Origin: Bifidobacterium asteroides
GTDB lineage: Bacteria; Actinomycetota; Actinomycetes; Actinomycetales; Bifidobacteriaceae
DNA: 64,000 nucleotides
Direction: 5' to 3'
Assembly: GCF_030758775.1 (NCBI RefSeq)
Contig: NZ_CP132384.1
Coordinates: forward strand, 744,001 to 808,000
The notes under the pieces were generated by a model, which made no database searches, was not told where the DNA came from, and worked only from the letters and a program-made list of their open reading frames with translations. Each line of letters starts with the position of its first letter. The stretch's first letter is position 1. Positions 1 to 8,631 of the stretch are shown piece by piece. Both the position numbers and the translations under genes were made by a program.

Positions 1-2
1 AC

Positions 3-962
3 GACCCCCGGCCCCTGCCGCTGATCCACGTGGACGACCCGGCCGTCTCCATGACCTTCGGCACCAACGATTCGCCCCTGGCCGGCACCGAGGGCAAGGA
101 CCACAAGCTGACCGCCCGCATGCTCAAGGACCGTCTGGACCGCGAGCTGATCGGCAACGTCTCCATCAAGGTGCTGCCCACCGACAGGCCCGACGCCTGG
201 GAGGTCCAGGGCCGTGGCGAGCTGGCCCTGGCCATCCTGGCCGAGCAGATGCGCCGCGAGGGCTACGAGCTGACCGTGGGCCGCCCCCAGGTGGTCACCA
301 AGACCGTGGACGGCAAGCTTCAGGAGCCCATGGAGTCCGACACCATCGACGTGCCCGAGGAGTACATGGGCGCGGTCACCCAGCTGATGGCCGACCGCAA
401 GGGCCGCATGGAGACCATGACCAACCACGGCTCCGGCTGGGTCAGGATGCAGTTCACTGTGCCCTCCCGTGGCCTGCTGGGCTTCCGCACCGCCCTGCTG
501 ACCGCCACCCGCGGCACCGGCATCTCCGCTTCAATCTCCGCCGGCTACGCCCCCTGGGCGGGCGACATCAAGACCCGGCAGAACGGATCCATGGTCTCCG
601 ACCGCTCGGGCAAGGCCAGCCCCTATGCCATGCAGAAGCTCCAGGCCCGGGGTGAGTTCTTCGTCAAGCCCCAGTCGCCCGTCTATGAGGGCCAGATCGT
701 GGGCATCAACAACAAGCCCGGTGACCTGGACATCAACATCACCCTGGAGAAGCACATGACCAACATGCGTTCCTCCACCGCCGACGTGCTGGAGACCCTG
801 ACCCCGCCCATCGACATGAGCCTGGAGGAGTCCCTGGACTTCGCCAACGATGACGAGTGCGTGGAGGTGACCCCCGAGTCCATCCGCGTGCGCAAGATCA
901 TCCTGGACAGGGATGCCTGGTACAAGTGGAACGCCCGCCAGCGCAGGGCCAACAAGAAGTAA
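3..962 (+). CDS. typA: TypA/BipA translational GTPase, C-terminal part
   Basis: The frame is open from the window edge, so the 5' part (the GTPase G domain) lies outside. The visible 319 residues match the C-terminal half of TypA/BipA, a ribosome-binding GTPase of the EF-G family involved in ribosome assembly and stress or cold adaptation. Recognisable stretches are VSMTFGTNDSPLAG and GRGELALAILAEQMRREG (EF-G domain III-like region), then PSRGLLGFRTALLT and the BipA-specific C-terminal domain ending in a basic RRANKK tail. A 12-bp perfect inverted repeat follows the stop codon. Identification is firm; only the start is missing. Confidence 0.95.
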   Translation, partial: DPRPLPLIHVDDPAVSMTFGTNDSPLAGTEGKDHKLTARMLKDRLDRELIGNVSIKVLPTDRPDAWEVQGRGELALAILAEQMRREGYELTVGRPQVVTKTVDGKLQEPMESDTIDVPEEYMGAVTQLMADRKGRMETMTNHGSGWVRMQFTVPSRGLLGFRTALLTATRGTGISASISAGYAPWAGDIKTRQNGSMVSDRSGKASPYAMQKLQARGEFFVKPQSPVYEGQIVGINNKPGDLDINITLEKHMTNMRSSTADVLETLTPPIDMSLEESLDFANDDECVEVTPESIRVRKIILDRDAWYKWNARQRRANKK

Positions 963-984
963 CCCTTCTCCCACAATCAGATTC

Positions 985-1023
985 AGTCCGACCCGGCCCG
1001 CCCCACGGTGACCGGGTCGGACT
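985..1023 (+). terminator. Hairpin terminator after typA
   Basis: AGTCCGACCCGG (985-996) pairs perfectly with CCGGGTCGGACT (1012-1023) around a 15-nt loop. The stem is 12 bp and strong, but the trailing T-run is poor. It lies directly downstream of the typA stop and its 3' arm touches a TAGTCT hexamer that may be the -10 of the next gene. Confidence 0.7.
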
Positions 1024-1035
1024 AGTCTTGTACCC

Positions 1036-1500
1036 ATGAAGTCTCAGGTTTCCAAATCCAAGGATCAGGCCCCCTCCCATTCGGCGGGTGAGTCCGGCAA
1101 GAGGAGTCCTTTCCGCTGCCTGCTGGGCCTGCCCATCGGTCTGGCGGTGGGCGTGCTGGGAACCCTGGTCCAGCGCTCCGGGGCCGCCCAGGGTCTGCCT
1201 TGGGGGATGGTCCTGGCCTATCTGCTGGTGGCCCTGGCCTCCTGGTGGGTCCGTTGCGACAGCGGCACCATGGGTCTGGCCCTGCATCTGGTGGCCTCGA
1301 CGGTCACGGTCTGGCTGCTCTCCATGCGGGGGCCTGGCGGCGACGTGCTCATGCCCTATGCCGACTTCCCCACATTCTTTGCCAAGTATGCGGTCTTTCT
1401 CTGGATGGGCGGGCTGGTCCTGATCCAGACCCTGGCCATCTGCCTGCCGGCCTCCTGGTTTGCTGACGGTCCCCTGCGTCGTCAGGGGCGATCAGCATGA
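1036..1500 (+). CDS. Uncharacterised four-helix membrane protein
   Basis: A 154-residue protein with a short polar N-terminus and about four hydrophobic segments (roughly residues 27-46, 56-75, 81-95 and 115-139). I do not recognise a family with certainty. Its TGA stop overlaps the ATG of pheA (ATGA), so it is probably translationally coupled to pheA-tyrA. There is no Shine-Dalgarno motif before the ATG. Instead TAGTCT lies seven bases upstream, as expected for a leaderless start, though no good -35 is visible because the typA terminator occupies that place. Function is unknown; the coupling to aromatic amino acid genes is suggestive only. Confidence 0.75.
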   Translation: MKSQVSKSKDQAPSHSAGESGKRSPFRCLLGLPIGLAVGVLGTLVQRSGAAQGLPWGMVLAYLLVALASWWVRCDSGTMGLALHLVASTVTVWLLSMRGPGGDVLMPYADFPTFFAKYAVFLWMGGLVLIQTLAICLPASWFADGPLRRQGRSA

Positions 1501-2483
1501 GCCAGGATCCGTCAGGAAAGCCGGCGACTCTGCCCGGCCGGATTCCCCTGCACTTCCTGGGTCCCGAGGGGACCTTCACCCATCAGGCCGCTCTTGAGGC
1601 AGCCAACCTCATGGAGACAAGGCTGGACTGCAAGGCTGACTTGCACCCCTGCTCGGATGCGGCTGCCATCGTGGCCGCCGTGGAGGAGGGCCGAGGCTGG
1701 GGAGTGCTGGCCTGGGAGAACAACGTGGAGGGCCATGTGGTGCCCAACATGGATGCCCTGATCGACGCTCAAGCGGTAGCGGGCTTCGGCATGGTCCGCC
1801 TGCCCATCGTCTTCGACGCCTTCGTCCGGGCTGACCATGATCCCCTGCGCCAGGTCGCCGCCCATCCCCATGGACTGGCCCAGTGCAAGGGCTTCATCAC
1901 AGAGACCGGCCTCAATCCGGTGACGGCCAACTCCAACGCTGCGGCCTGCCGTGATCTGGGCCCCGATCAGGTGGCTCTGGGTCCTCGCATCTGCGGGAGC
2001 CTCTACGGACTGGAGACCTACCGGCGTGAGGTGCAGGACTATCAGGGCGCGCGCACCGACTTCCTGCTGCTGGCTGCCCGGGACCAGGCAGCCCGGCTGG
2101 CACGCCGTCTGGCGCCGGGCGGGGATTTCGAGTCCATCGTCACCTTCATCCCCCTGAATACGGGGCCGGGCGTGCTGGCCAACCTGCTGGACCGCCTGCG
2201 CGATGCGGGCCTGAACATGACCTCATTCATGTCCCGGCCCATCAAGGGGCACGACGGGACCTACAGCTTTGTAGCCAGCATCGACGCCGCGCCTTGGCAG
2301 AAGGGGCTCCATCAGGTGCTGGCCGACCTGCTGGACAGGGGGGACTGGCTCAAGACCCTGGCGGTCCATCCGCGCACCCCGCATCCAGCGCCCCCCATCC
2401 GTGAATGGATGCTGCCCAGGGCGGGGGCCTTCCGGGGCGAGGACCCCGACACCGAGACGATCAGCAAGGAGTTGTTATGGTAG
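1497..2483 (+). CDS. pheA: Prephenate dehydratase
   Basis: A 328-residue monofunctional prephenate dehydratase, which converts prephenate to phenylpyruvate for phenylalanine synthesis. The N-terminal catalytic domain shows the typical opening LHFLGPEGTFTHQAA (about residues 18-32), a GWGVLAWENNVEG segment and the conserved GARTDFLLL late in the catalytic domain. The C-terminal ACT regulatory domain is seen in the region IVTFIPLNTGPGVLANLLD and the ESRP-like FMSRPIKG, which normally bind phenylalanine for feedback control. No chorismate mutase domain is present. It starts inside the stop of the preceding membrane protein and ends inside the start of tyrA, so the three genes form a tightly packed operon. 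Confidence 0.95.
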   Translation: MSQDPSGKPATLPGRIPLHFLGPEGTFTHQAALEAANLMETRLDCKADLHPCSDAAAIVAAVEEGRGWGVLAWENNVEGHVVPNMDALIDAQAVAGFGMVRLPIVFDAFVRADHDPLRQVAAHPHGLAQCKGFITETGLNPVTANSNAAACRDLGPDQVALGPRICGSLYGLETYRREVQDYQGARTDFLLLAARDQAARLARRLAPGGDFESIVTFIPLNTGPGVLANLLDRLRDAGLNMTSFMSRPIKGHDGTYSFVASIDAAPWQKGLHQVLADLLDRGDWLKTLAVHPRTPHPAPPIREWMLPRAGAFRGEDPDTETISKELLW

Positions 2484-3586
2484 ATGAATCCGCGTCTTTC
2501 CCGCACATGGACCTGTCAGGGCCCGAGCACATGCACCCCATGGCGGGCATGGCCGCCTCGCCGGTGCTGACCTCGGCCCACAAGATCGCCGTGGCGGGGC
2601 TGGGTCTGATCGGCGGATCGCTGGCCCGCCGCCTGGCCGCCCGGGGTCGGTTCGTGATCGCATGGAACCATAATGACCGTCCCTACGAGCAGGCCCGCAG
2701 CCAGGGGATCCATTGCGTGGACACCCTGGAGGAGCTGGCCAAGGGCAAGGCAGACGTGCTGGTGCTGGCCACCCCCTTGCGGGCCATGCCCGAGGTGCTC
2801 CAGGCCCTGGCCCCGGTGCTGACCCGAGGCACCACCCTGACCGACGTGGGCAGTGTCAAGGGGCCGGTCCGCCGTCAGGTCGAGCAGGCCGGTCTGGCCG
2901 ATCGGTATGTAGGCGCCCATCCCATGGCCGGCAGCGAAGGCTCCGGCTATGAGGACTCGGACCCGGCCCTTCTGGAAGATGCCCTCTGGGCTCTCTGCGT
3001 CGATGAACATACGGATTACAGCCGCTTCCTGACCGTGGCCGACATGGTCACCCAGGGACTGGGCAACCGGCTGATCGCCCTGGACGATGCCACCCATGAC
3101 CGGGCCGCGGCACTGATCTCGCACATGCCCCATGTGGTGGCCACCGCCCTGGCCAACATGCTGACGAAGTCGCCTGACCGCCGAGTGGCCTCGGCCCTGG
3201 CGGCCGGATCCTGGCGGGACATGACCCGTGTGGCCCTGACCGATCCTGAGCGGACCCGGGCCATGGTGGAGGAGAACGCCGGCCAGGTGGCCGACCTGCT
3301 GGATGCCCTGGCCGAGAATCTGCAGGGCATGGCCTCCCTCTTGCGGGACCAGGAGCCGGAGGCCGACGAAAAGCGCCAGGACTTCTTCCTCCAGGCGGAC
3401 CCCTTCCGGCGCTACAAGGCCGCCCTGGGCGACCGGGAGCAGATGTCCACCACCGACCTTGAATTGGATCCGCAGGAGGGCAACTGGCGGCAGGAGCTGC
3501 TGGATTCAGCCCTGCGCGGTGAGCAGGTCTCGGCCTTCCTGACCACCAGCCGGGCCCGGGTGCTGCACCCGCCGGTCATCGACTGA
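2477..3586 (+). CDS. tyrA: Prephenate dehydrogenase
   Basis: A 369-residue NAD(P)-dependent prephenate (or arogenate) dehydrogenase for tyrosine synthesis. The Rossmann motif IAVAGLGLIGGSLARRLA lies around residues 37-54, and the conserved substrate-binding segment YVGAHPMAGSEGSGY is near residue 145. The start at 2477 is preceded by AAGGAG and overlaps the end of pheA by seven bases (ATGGTAG). The last bases overlap the end of a convergent small gene on the other strand. No ACT domain is obvious at the C-terminus. Confidence 0.94.
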   Translation: MVDESASFPHMDLSGPEHMHPMAGMAASPVLTSAHKIAVAGLGLIGGSLARRLAARGRFVIAWNHNDRPYEQARSQGIHCVDTLEELAKGKADVLVLATPLRAMPEVLQALAPVLTRGTTLTDVGSVKGPVRRQVEQAGLADRYVGAHPMAGSEGSGYEDSDPALLEDALWALCVDEHTDYSRFLTVADMVTQGLGNRLIALDDATHDRAAALISHMPHVVATALANMLTKSPDRRVASALAAGSWRDMTRVALTDPERTRAMVEENAGQVADLLDALAENLQGMASLLRDQEPEADEKRQDFFLQADPFRRYKAALGDREQMSTTDLELDPQEGNWRQELLDSALRGEQVSAFLTTSRARVLHPPVID

Positions 3587-3848
3587 GATCAGGTGGGTCC
3601 GGGCGGGGCGAACGGCGTTCCGGGACCGGCTTCAGGGCCACCATGTCTTCTGCTGGCAGGGTCACACGTTCCCCGGGACGCGACCCATTGGCCGCCGGGT
3701 CCCTGTCCAGGATCAGCCGATGTCCGTCCCAGTCGACCACATGGCCCACGTAGTCTCGGAACTTGGGCCTTCCATCCTCCGGGTCCGACCCCAGGGCGAT
3801 CCTGACCACCAGCCGCGATCCGGCCGGTATGGCTGCTGGCAAACGCAT
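3576..3848 (-). CDS. Small conserved hypothetical protein
   Basis: A 90-residue soluble protein beginning MRLPAAIPAGSRLVVRIAL and containing FRDYVGHVVDWDGHRLILDRDPAANGSRPG, which suggests a small beta-barrel-like fold. It resembles short bifidobacterial proteins that I recall being annotated DUF6725, but that is from memory. The ATG at 3848 lies nine bases from AGGAGG; the ATG at 3854 is too close to it. The gene runs convergently into tyrA, overlapping by about 11 bases, and divergently from the recombinase gene. Function unknown. Confidence 0.7.
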   Translation of the reverse strand: MRLPAAIPAGSRLVVRIALGSDPEDGRPKFRDYVGHVVDWDGHRLILDRDPAANGSRPGERVTLPAEDMVALKPVPERRSPRPDPPDLSR

Positions 3849-3952
3849 GGCCATCCACCTCCTGGGCCAGTATCGCCTGCGGCTGCGACGAGGGTGAAAG
3901 CGCCTAAACTGTATTGCACATACTGCACAGTCAAGCGAAGGGAGCGCCATCG

Positions 3953-4885
3953 GTGGATCATGATCTGCAGGACTTCACCGACTATCTTTCCCGGGTGGCA
4001 GGCAAGAGTCCCAATACCGTGCGATCCTACCGGGCCGACCTGTCGGGCTTTCTGCATCTGATGCATCTGCACGGCATCGATGACCCCGCGCAGATCGACC
4101 TGGCCACCATCAGGTCCTGGCTGGCCCACGAATCCGCCACCCACGCCCGCTCGACCATGGCCCGGAAGACAGCCGCGCTGAGGTCCTTCTTCGGCTGGCT
4201 GAGCAGGCACGGCCGCATCAAGACGGACCCCACCCTGGCCCTGAGCAGCCCCAAGCAGTCCGAGCACCTTCCACGGATCCTGACGCACGACCAGGCCCGC
4301 ACCCTGATGGATACGGTCGACCATGATCCGGTCGAGCCCCGGCAGGACCAGGATGTTCAGGCGGCCCTGCAGGTGCGGGACGCGGCCATGCTGGAGCTGC
4401 TCTACGCCACGGGCATGCGTGTGGCCGAGCTCTGCGGGCTGGACCTGGATGACGTAAACCGGCGCAGCCGCACCGTAAAGGTCCTGGGCAAAGGATCCAA
4501 AGAGCGGGTCCTGCCCTATGGTCTGCCCGCCGATCGCGCTCTGGATCGTTGGCTGGGGGAGGGGCGGCCGGTCCTGGCGGGCGCAACGGCCAAATCGGCC
4601 CGCAAGGCAGGTCAGGCCCTCTTCCTGGGTCAGCTGGGCGGCAGGGTTGGTCAGCGTCAGGTTCGCAAGGTGGTTCACCAGGCGGCCGGTCAGGCCGGGG
4701 TGCCCGACATCGCCCCCCATGCCCTGCGGCACTCGGCCGCCACGCACATGCTGGATGGGGGAGCCGACCTGCGCGAGGTTCAGGAGATGCTGGGCCATTC
4801 CTCCCTGCGGACCACCCAGCGCTACACCCACGTCTCCATCGAGCAGCTGCGAGCCCGGTACAGGCAGGCTTTTCCCCGGGCCTGA
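3953..4885 (+). CDS. Tyrosine site-specific recombinase, XerC/XerD type
   Basis: A 310-residue tyrosine recombinase of standard Xer length. The N-terminal SAM-like DNA-binding domain covers about residues 1-90. The catalytic residues are visible: Arg in YATGMRVAEL, Lys in LGKGSKERVLP, HALRHSAATHML (HxxR), the second His in EMLGHSSLRTTQ and the nucleophilic Tyr in RYTHVS. The GTG start at 3953 has AGGGAG upstream; an earlier ATG in frame at 3914 lacks one. Its position away from mobile elements suggests a housekeeping role in chromosome dimer resolution at dif with a partner Xer protein. Whether it is XerC or XerD cannot be decided here. Confidence 0.9.
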   Translation: MDHDLQDFTDYLSRVAGKSPNTVRSYRADLSGFLHLMHLHGIDDPAQIDLATIRSWLAHESATHARSTMARKTAALRSFFGWLSRHGRIKTDPTLALSSPKQSEHLPRILTHDQARTLMDTVDHDPVEPRQDQDVQAALQVRDAAMLELLYATGMRVAELCGLDLDDVNRRSRTVKVLGKGSKERVLPYGLPADRALDRWLGEGRPVLAGATAKSARKAGQALFLGQLGGRVGQRQVRKVVHQAAGQAGVPDIAPHALRHSAATHMLDGGADLREVQEMLGHSSLRTTQRYTHVSIEQLRARYRQAFPRA

Positions 4886-4932
4886 AATCCGGCAAATGAG
4901 ATACGACTTGTCTCGGGAAACATCCTGGTATC

Positions 4933-4949
4933 AGAATATGGCGTATTCT
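4933..4949. promoter_or_regulatory. Inverted repeat upstream of the first oppA-like gene
   Basis: AGAATA (4933-4938) and TATTCT (4944-4949) form a perfect 6-bp inverted repeat with a 5-base centre, in the AT-richer 136-bp gap before the first oligopeptide-binding lipoprotein. It could be an operator or a small leader hairpin. No clean -35/-10 pair can be assigned nearby. Confidence 0.35.
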
Positions 4950-5021
4950 AGCTTGAAAATCAGTCAAAGACTTTCGGGATACAGGCGCAATGTTGGTAAC
5001 CAGCCAAAGGGAGCAGCAGGA

Positions 5022-6701
5022 ATGAAGAAGAGTTCACGGCTCACGGTGGCCTCAGCCGCCATCTGTGCCTTGGCGCTCTTGGCCAGCGGCTGCGGCAGCG
5101 GAGGCAGCAGTACCAATGCCGAGGATGCCGAGCAGTCGTCCAGCAGCGAGTCCAGCAACAACGCCGTGGTGTCGGTCCGTGGGTGCGAGCCGGCCAATCC
5201 GCTCATTCCCAGCAGCACCGCGGAAAGCTGCGGCGGGCAGGTCGTGGATGCCATCAGCTCCAAGCTGGTCCGCTTCGATGGCCAGGGCAAGGCCCACAAC
5301 GATCTGGCCTCGGAGATCAAGGGCAACGACGACATGTCCCAGTACAGGATCACCCTGGCCGACGGGCGCAAGTTCTCGGATGGCACTCCCATCACCGCCA
5401 AGTCCTTCACCAGGGCCTGGTCCTGGAGCGCCAATGCGTCCAACGGCCAGCTGAACGCCAGCTTCTTCTCCAACATCAAGGGCTTTGATGACCTGCAGAG
5501 GCAGGGAGCGCCTGCGGATGCCCAGTTTTCCGGATTGAAGGTCATCGATGACAAGACCTTCACCGTGGACCTCATTTCGCCCTCGTCCACCTTCCCCATT
5601 CAGGTGGGCTATACCTCTTTTGCGCCCCTGCCTGAATCCTTCTACAAGAATCCCAAGGCCTACGGGGAGAACCCGGTCAGCTCGGGTCCCTACAAGTTCG
5701 AGTCCTGGCAGCACAACGTCATGATCAAGCTTCGCAGGAACGACGACTACGACGGGGAGGTCAAGGTCCGCAACGGCGGCATCGACTATAAGGTCTACAC
5801 GGATCTGGGTTCCGCCTATTCCGATGTGCAGGCGGGCAACCTGGATGTGATCGACAGGATTCCCACCTCCGCTGTCAAGACTTTCATGACCGACAGCATG
5901 GTTCAGAGTTATAACAAGCCCGGCTCCACCCTGCAGATGTTCACCATTCCTACCACGATGGAGCATTTGGGCCAGGATCAAGAGGGCCACCTGCGTCGCC
6001 TGGCCATCTCCATGGCCATTGACCGGAAGATGCTGATCGACAAGGTCCTGGGCGGTCTGGGCGTGCAGCCCACTGACTTCACCGCACCGACTATCCCGGG
6101 CTATACCAAGGATCTCAAGGGTTCGGACAACCTCAAGTACAACGCCAAGAAGGCCAGGGAGTACTGGGCCAAGGCCGATGCCATCAGCAAGTGGCCGGCC
6201 GACAAGAGCTTCCAAATGCTTTACAGTTCAGATGGCGGTGCCAAGGACTTCTACGACGGCATGGCCAACTCCATCAAGAACACGCTGGGCATCAAGGCCG
6301 AGGCCACTCCTGTGCCCACCTTCAGCGAGTTCCGCGGCAACATCAAAAAGCGCCTCTACACGGATGCGGCCTTCAGATCCTCCTGGTCACCCGACTACCC
6401 ATCGCCTGAGAGCTATCTGATGAGCAACTTCGCCAGCTCGGCCGCCGATGGCAACGGATCCAACGATGGCGACTACAAGAACCCCAAGTTCGACGCTCTG
6501 CTCAAGCAGGCTGCCAAGGCCAAGGACACCGATGAAGCCAACAGGCTCTTCCAGCAGGCTGAGGAGATCCTTCTACAGGACATGCCGGCGGTTCCGCTCT
6601 ATTATGGAAACAACATTGGCGCCTCCGCCAAGAAGGTCCATGGGATGCGTCTGGGCTGGGATGGCTATCCGATCTTCCCGGAGCTGTCCAAGGACCAGTA
6701 A
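5022..6701 (+). CDS. Oligopeptide ABC transporter substrate-binding lipoprotein (copy 1)
   Basis: A 559-residue extracellular solute-binding protein of the OppA/DppA family (SBP_bac_5). The signal peptide ends in a lipobox LLASGC (cysteine near residue 24), followed by a Gly/Ser-rich linker, so it should be a membrane-anchored lipoprotein that delivers peptides to OppBC. Family features include SSTFPIQVGYTSFAPLPESFY and RRLAISMAIDRKMLI. The reading frame extends far upstream over the recombinase gene, but the ATG at 5022 follows GGGAGCAGCAGG and begins a proper lipoprotein signal. Copy 2 follows after 78 bases and is clearly paralogous. Confidence 0.93.
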   Translation: MKKSSRLTVASAAICALALLASGCGSGGSSTNAEDAEQSSSSESSNNAVVSVRGCEPANPLIPSSTAESCGGQVVDAISSKLVRFDGQGKAHNDLASEIKGNDDMSQYRITLADGRKFSDGTPITAKSFTRAWSWSANASNGQLNASFFSNIKGFDDLQRQGAPADAQFSGLKVIDDKTFTVDLISPSSTFPIQVGYTSFAPLPESFYKNPKAYGENPVSSGPYKFESWQHNVMIKLRRNDDYDGEVKVRNGGIDYKVYTDLGSAYSDVQAGNLDVIDRIPTSAVKTFMTDSMVQSYNKPGSTLQMFTIPTTMEHLGQDQEGHLRRLAISMAIDRKMLIDKVLGGLGVQPTDFTAPTIPGYTKDLKGSDNLKYNAKKAREYWAKADAISKWPADKSFQMLYSSDGGAKDFYDGMANSIKNTLGIKAEATPVPTFSEFRGNIKKRLYTDAAFRSSWSPDYPSPESYLMSNFASSAADGNGSNDGDYKNPKFDALLKQAAKAKDTDEANRLFQQAEEILLQDMPAVPLYYGNNIGASAKKVHGMRLGWDGYPIFPELSKDQ

Positions 6702-6779
6702 TGATCGTGCCGGAAACGGCATGAACCGCCGTCGATGACTGGCGGTTCGGGAAACCAACCAAAGGAAAGAGCAAGATAT

Positions 6780-8441
6780 ATGAAGAAGCAATCGGCCCTG
6801 ACCATTGCGGGCGCCGGACTGTGCGTCATGGCGCTCACGCTGGGCGCCTGCGGCGGATCCGGCGGATCCGGCTCCTCTGCCCAGGGGACCAACGGCGGCA
6901 GCTCGAATGCCGTCATCTCGGTCTTCAATCCTGAGCCGGCCAATCCGCTCATCCCCAGCATGACCAACGAGGTGGGCGGTGGCAACCCCATCGACGTCAT
7001 GTTCTCCAAGCTGGTCCGTTTTGACGACAAGGGCAAGCCGGTCAACGAGATCGCCAAGCAGATCAAGGCCAACGAAGACAACACCCAGTACACCGTGACC
7101 ATCAACGACGGCTGGAAGTTCTCGGATGGCACCCCGGTCACCGCACAGTCCTTCACCAAGGCCTGGTCCTGGGCGGCCGACATTGCCAACAAGCAGCTGG
7201 GTGCCAGCTTCTTCGCCAACATCAAGGGCTATGACGATCTGCAGAAGGAGGGCACCCCTGGCGATGCCCAGCTGTCCGGCCTCAAGGTCATCGACAACAA
7301 GACCTTCACCGTTGACCTGACCTCGCCCTCCTCCACCTTCCCCATCCAGGTGGGCTACACCGCCTTTGCGCCCCTGCCCGAGTCCTTCTACAAGGACACC
7401 AAGGCCTTCGGCGAGAAGCCGGTGACCGTGGGACCCTACAAGTTCCAGTCCTGGGAGCACAACAAGGCCATAAAGCTGGTCAAGGATCCCTCCTACAAGG
7501 GCGGCATCAAGGTCAAGAACGGCGGCGTGGAGTTCCGCTCCTACACCGATGCCACCGCAGCCTACCGCGATGTGCAGGCCGGCAACCTGGACGTGCTGGA
7601 CACCCTGCCCGCCTCGGCTCGCAAGACCTTCCAGACCGATAACACGGTCCAGGCCATCAACGATCCGGGTTCGGTCATCCAGATGTTCACCATCCCCACC
7701 TACATGAAGCACTTCGGCCAGGATCAGGAGGGCAAGCTCCGTCGCCAGGCCATCTCCATGGCCATCGACCGGCCGACCATCATCAAGAAGGTGCTGTCCG
7801 GAACCGCCAAGGAGGTCCACGACTTCACCGCCCCCGTCATCCCCGGCTACTCAACCAGCATCAAGGGATCCGACGTGCTCAAGTACAACCCGTCCAAGGC
7901 CAAGGAGCTCTGGGCTGAGGCCAACAAGATCTCCCCCTGGGGCGAGGGCGACAGCTTCAAGATCGCCTACAACGCCGACGGCGCCCACAAGGAGATCTAT
8001 GACGCCGTCACCAACTCCATCAAGAACGCCCTGGGCATCCAGGCTTCGGGCAACCCTCTGCCCACCTTCAGCGAGTTCCGCTCCAACGTGCAGAACCGCA
8101 AGTTCACCGACTCGGCCTTCCGCTCCGGCTGGCAGCCCGACTACCCCTCGCCGGAGAGCTACCTGTCCAGCAACTTCGCCAGCTCGGCCGCCAACGGCAA
8201 CGGGTCCAACGACGGCGACTACAAGAACCCCGAGTTCGACGGCCTGATGGACAAGGCAGCCTCCGCCAAGAGCATCGACGAGGCCAACAAGATCTACCAG
8301 CAGTCCGAGGAGCTGCTCTTCCGCGATCTGCCTGCAGTTCCGCTCTACTACCAGAACTCCAACGGCGTGGCCGCCAAGAACATCCAAGGATTCTCCTTCA
8401 CCTGGAAGGGCGTCCCTGCTTACTACAACATCAGCAAGTGA
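6780..8441 (+). CDS. Oligopeptide ABC transporter substrate-binding lipoprotein (copy 2)
   Basis: A 553-residue OppA-family lipoprotein, paralogous to the preceding gene throughout (shared blocks include PEPANPLIPS, SSTFPIQVGYTAFAPLPESFYK and FRSGWQPDYPSPESYL). The lipobox is TLGAC, after a hydrophobic signal. The start at 6780 follows AAAGGAAAG at a slightly long spacing. Tandem binding proteins feeding one permease usually widen the peptide range. A weak hairpin follows the gene before oppB, so the two lipoproteins can be made in excess over the permease. Confidence 0.93.
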   Translation: MKKQSALTIAGAGLCVMALTLGACGGSGGSGSSAQGTNGGSSNAVISVFNPEPANPLIPSMTNEVGGGNPIDVMFSKLVRFDDKGKPVNEIAKQIKANEDNTQYTVTINDGWKFSDGTPVTAQSFTKAWSWAADIANKQLGASFFANIKGYDDLQKEGTPGDAQLSGLKVIDNKTFTVDLTSPSSTFPIQVGYTAFAPLPESFYKDTKAFGEKPVTVGPYKFQSWEHNKAIKLVKDPSYKGGIKVKNGGVEFRSYTDATAAYRDVQAGNLDVLDTLPASARKTFQTDNTVQAINDPGSVIQMFTIPTYMKHFGQDQEGKLRRQAISMAIDRPTIIKKVLSGTAKEVHDFTAPVIPGYSTSIKGSDVLKYNPSKAKELWAEANKISPWGEGDSFKIAYNADGAHKEIYDAVTNSIKNALGIQASGNPLPTFSEFRSNVQNRKFTDSAFRSGWQPDYPSPESYLSSNFASSAANGNGSNDGDYKNPEFDGLMDKAASAKSIDEANKIYQQSEELLFRDLPAVPLYYQNSNGVAAKNIQGFSFTWKGVPAYYNISK

Positions 8442-8486
8442 GGTGACGGGAGCCTGAATCCCGCACCTCAGAACTGATATCGCCCG

Positions 8487-8519
8487 GGCCGGCACGGAAG
8501 GATCCACTCCGCGCCGGCC
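8487..8519 (+). terminator. Hairpin between oppA copy 2 and oppB
   Basis: GGCCGGC (8487-8493) pairs with GCCGGCC (8513-8519) and is followed by TTGGCGTCTTT. The stem is only 7 bp and the T-run is interrupted, so it may attenuate rather than fully end transcription, giving more binding protein than permease. Confidence 0.45.
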
Positions 8520-8631
8520 TTGGCGTCTTTGCACCCCTGTTGAGGTGTGCTGGTAGACTCAAACAAGAATTTTTGCGGCGGCCCCGATCCCCATGCCGAT
8601 CCCGGTCGCGGATGACAAAGGAGAATAGCCG

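Noticed and set aside
4518-6701. One long frame joining the recombinase region to the first oppA-like protein
   Set aside because: The part before 5022 overlaps the recombinase gene in another frame. The lipoprotein signal peptide and ribosome site begin at 5022.
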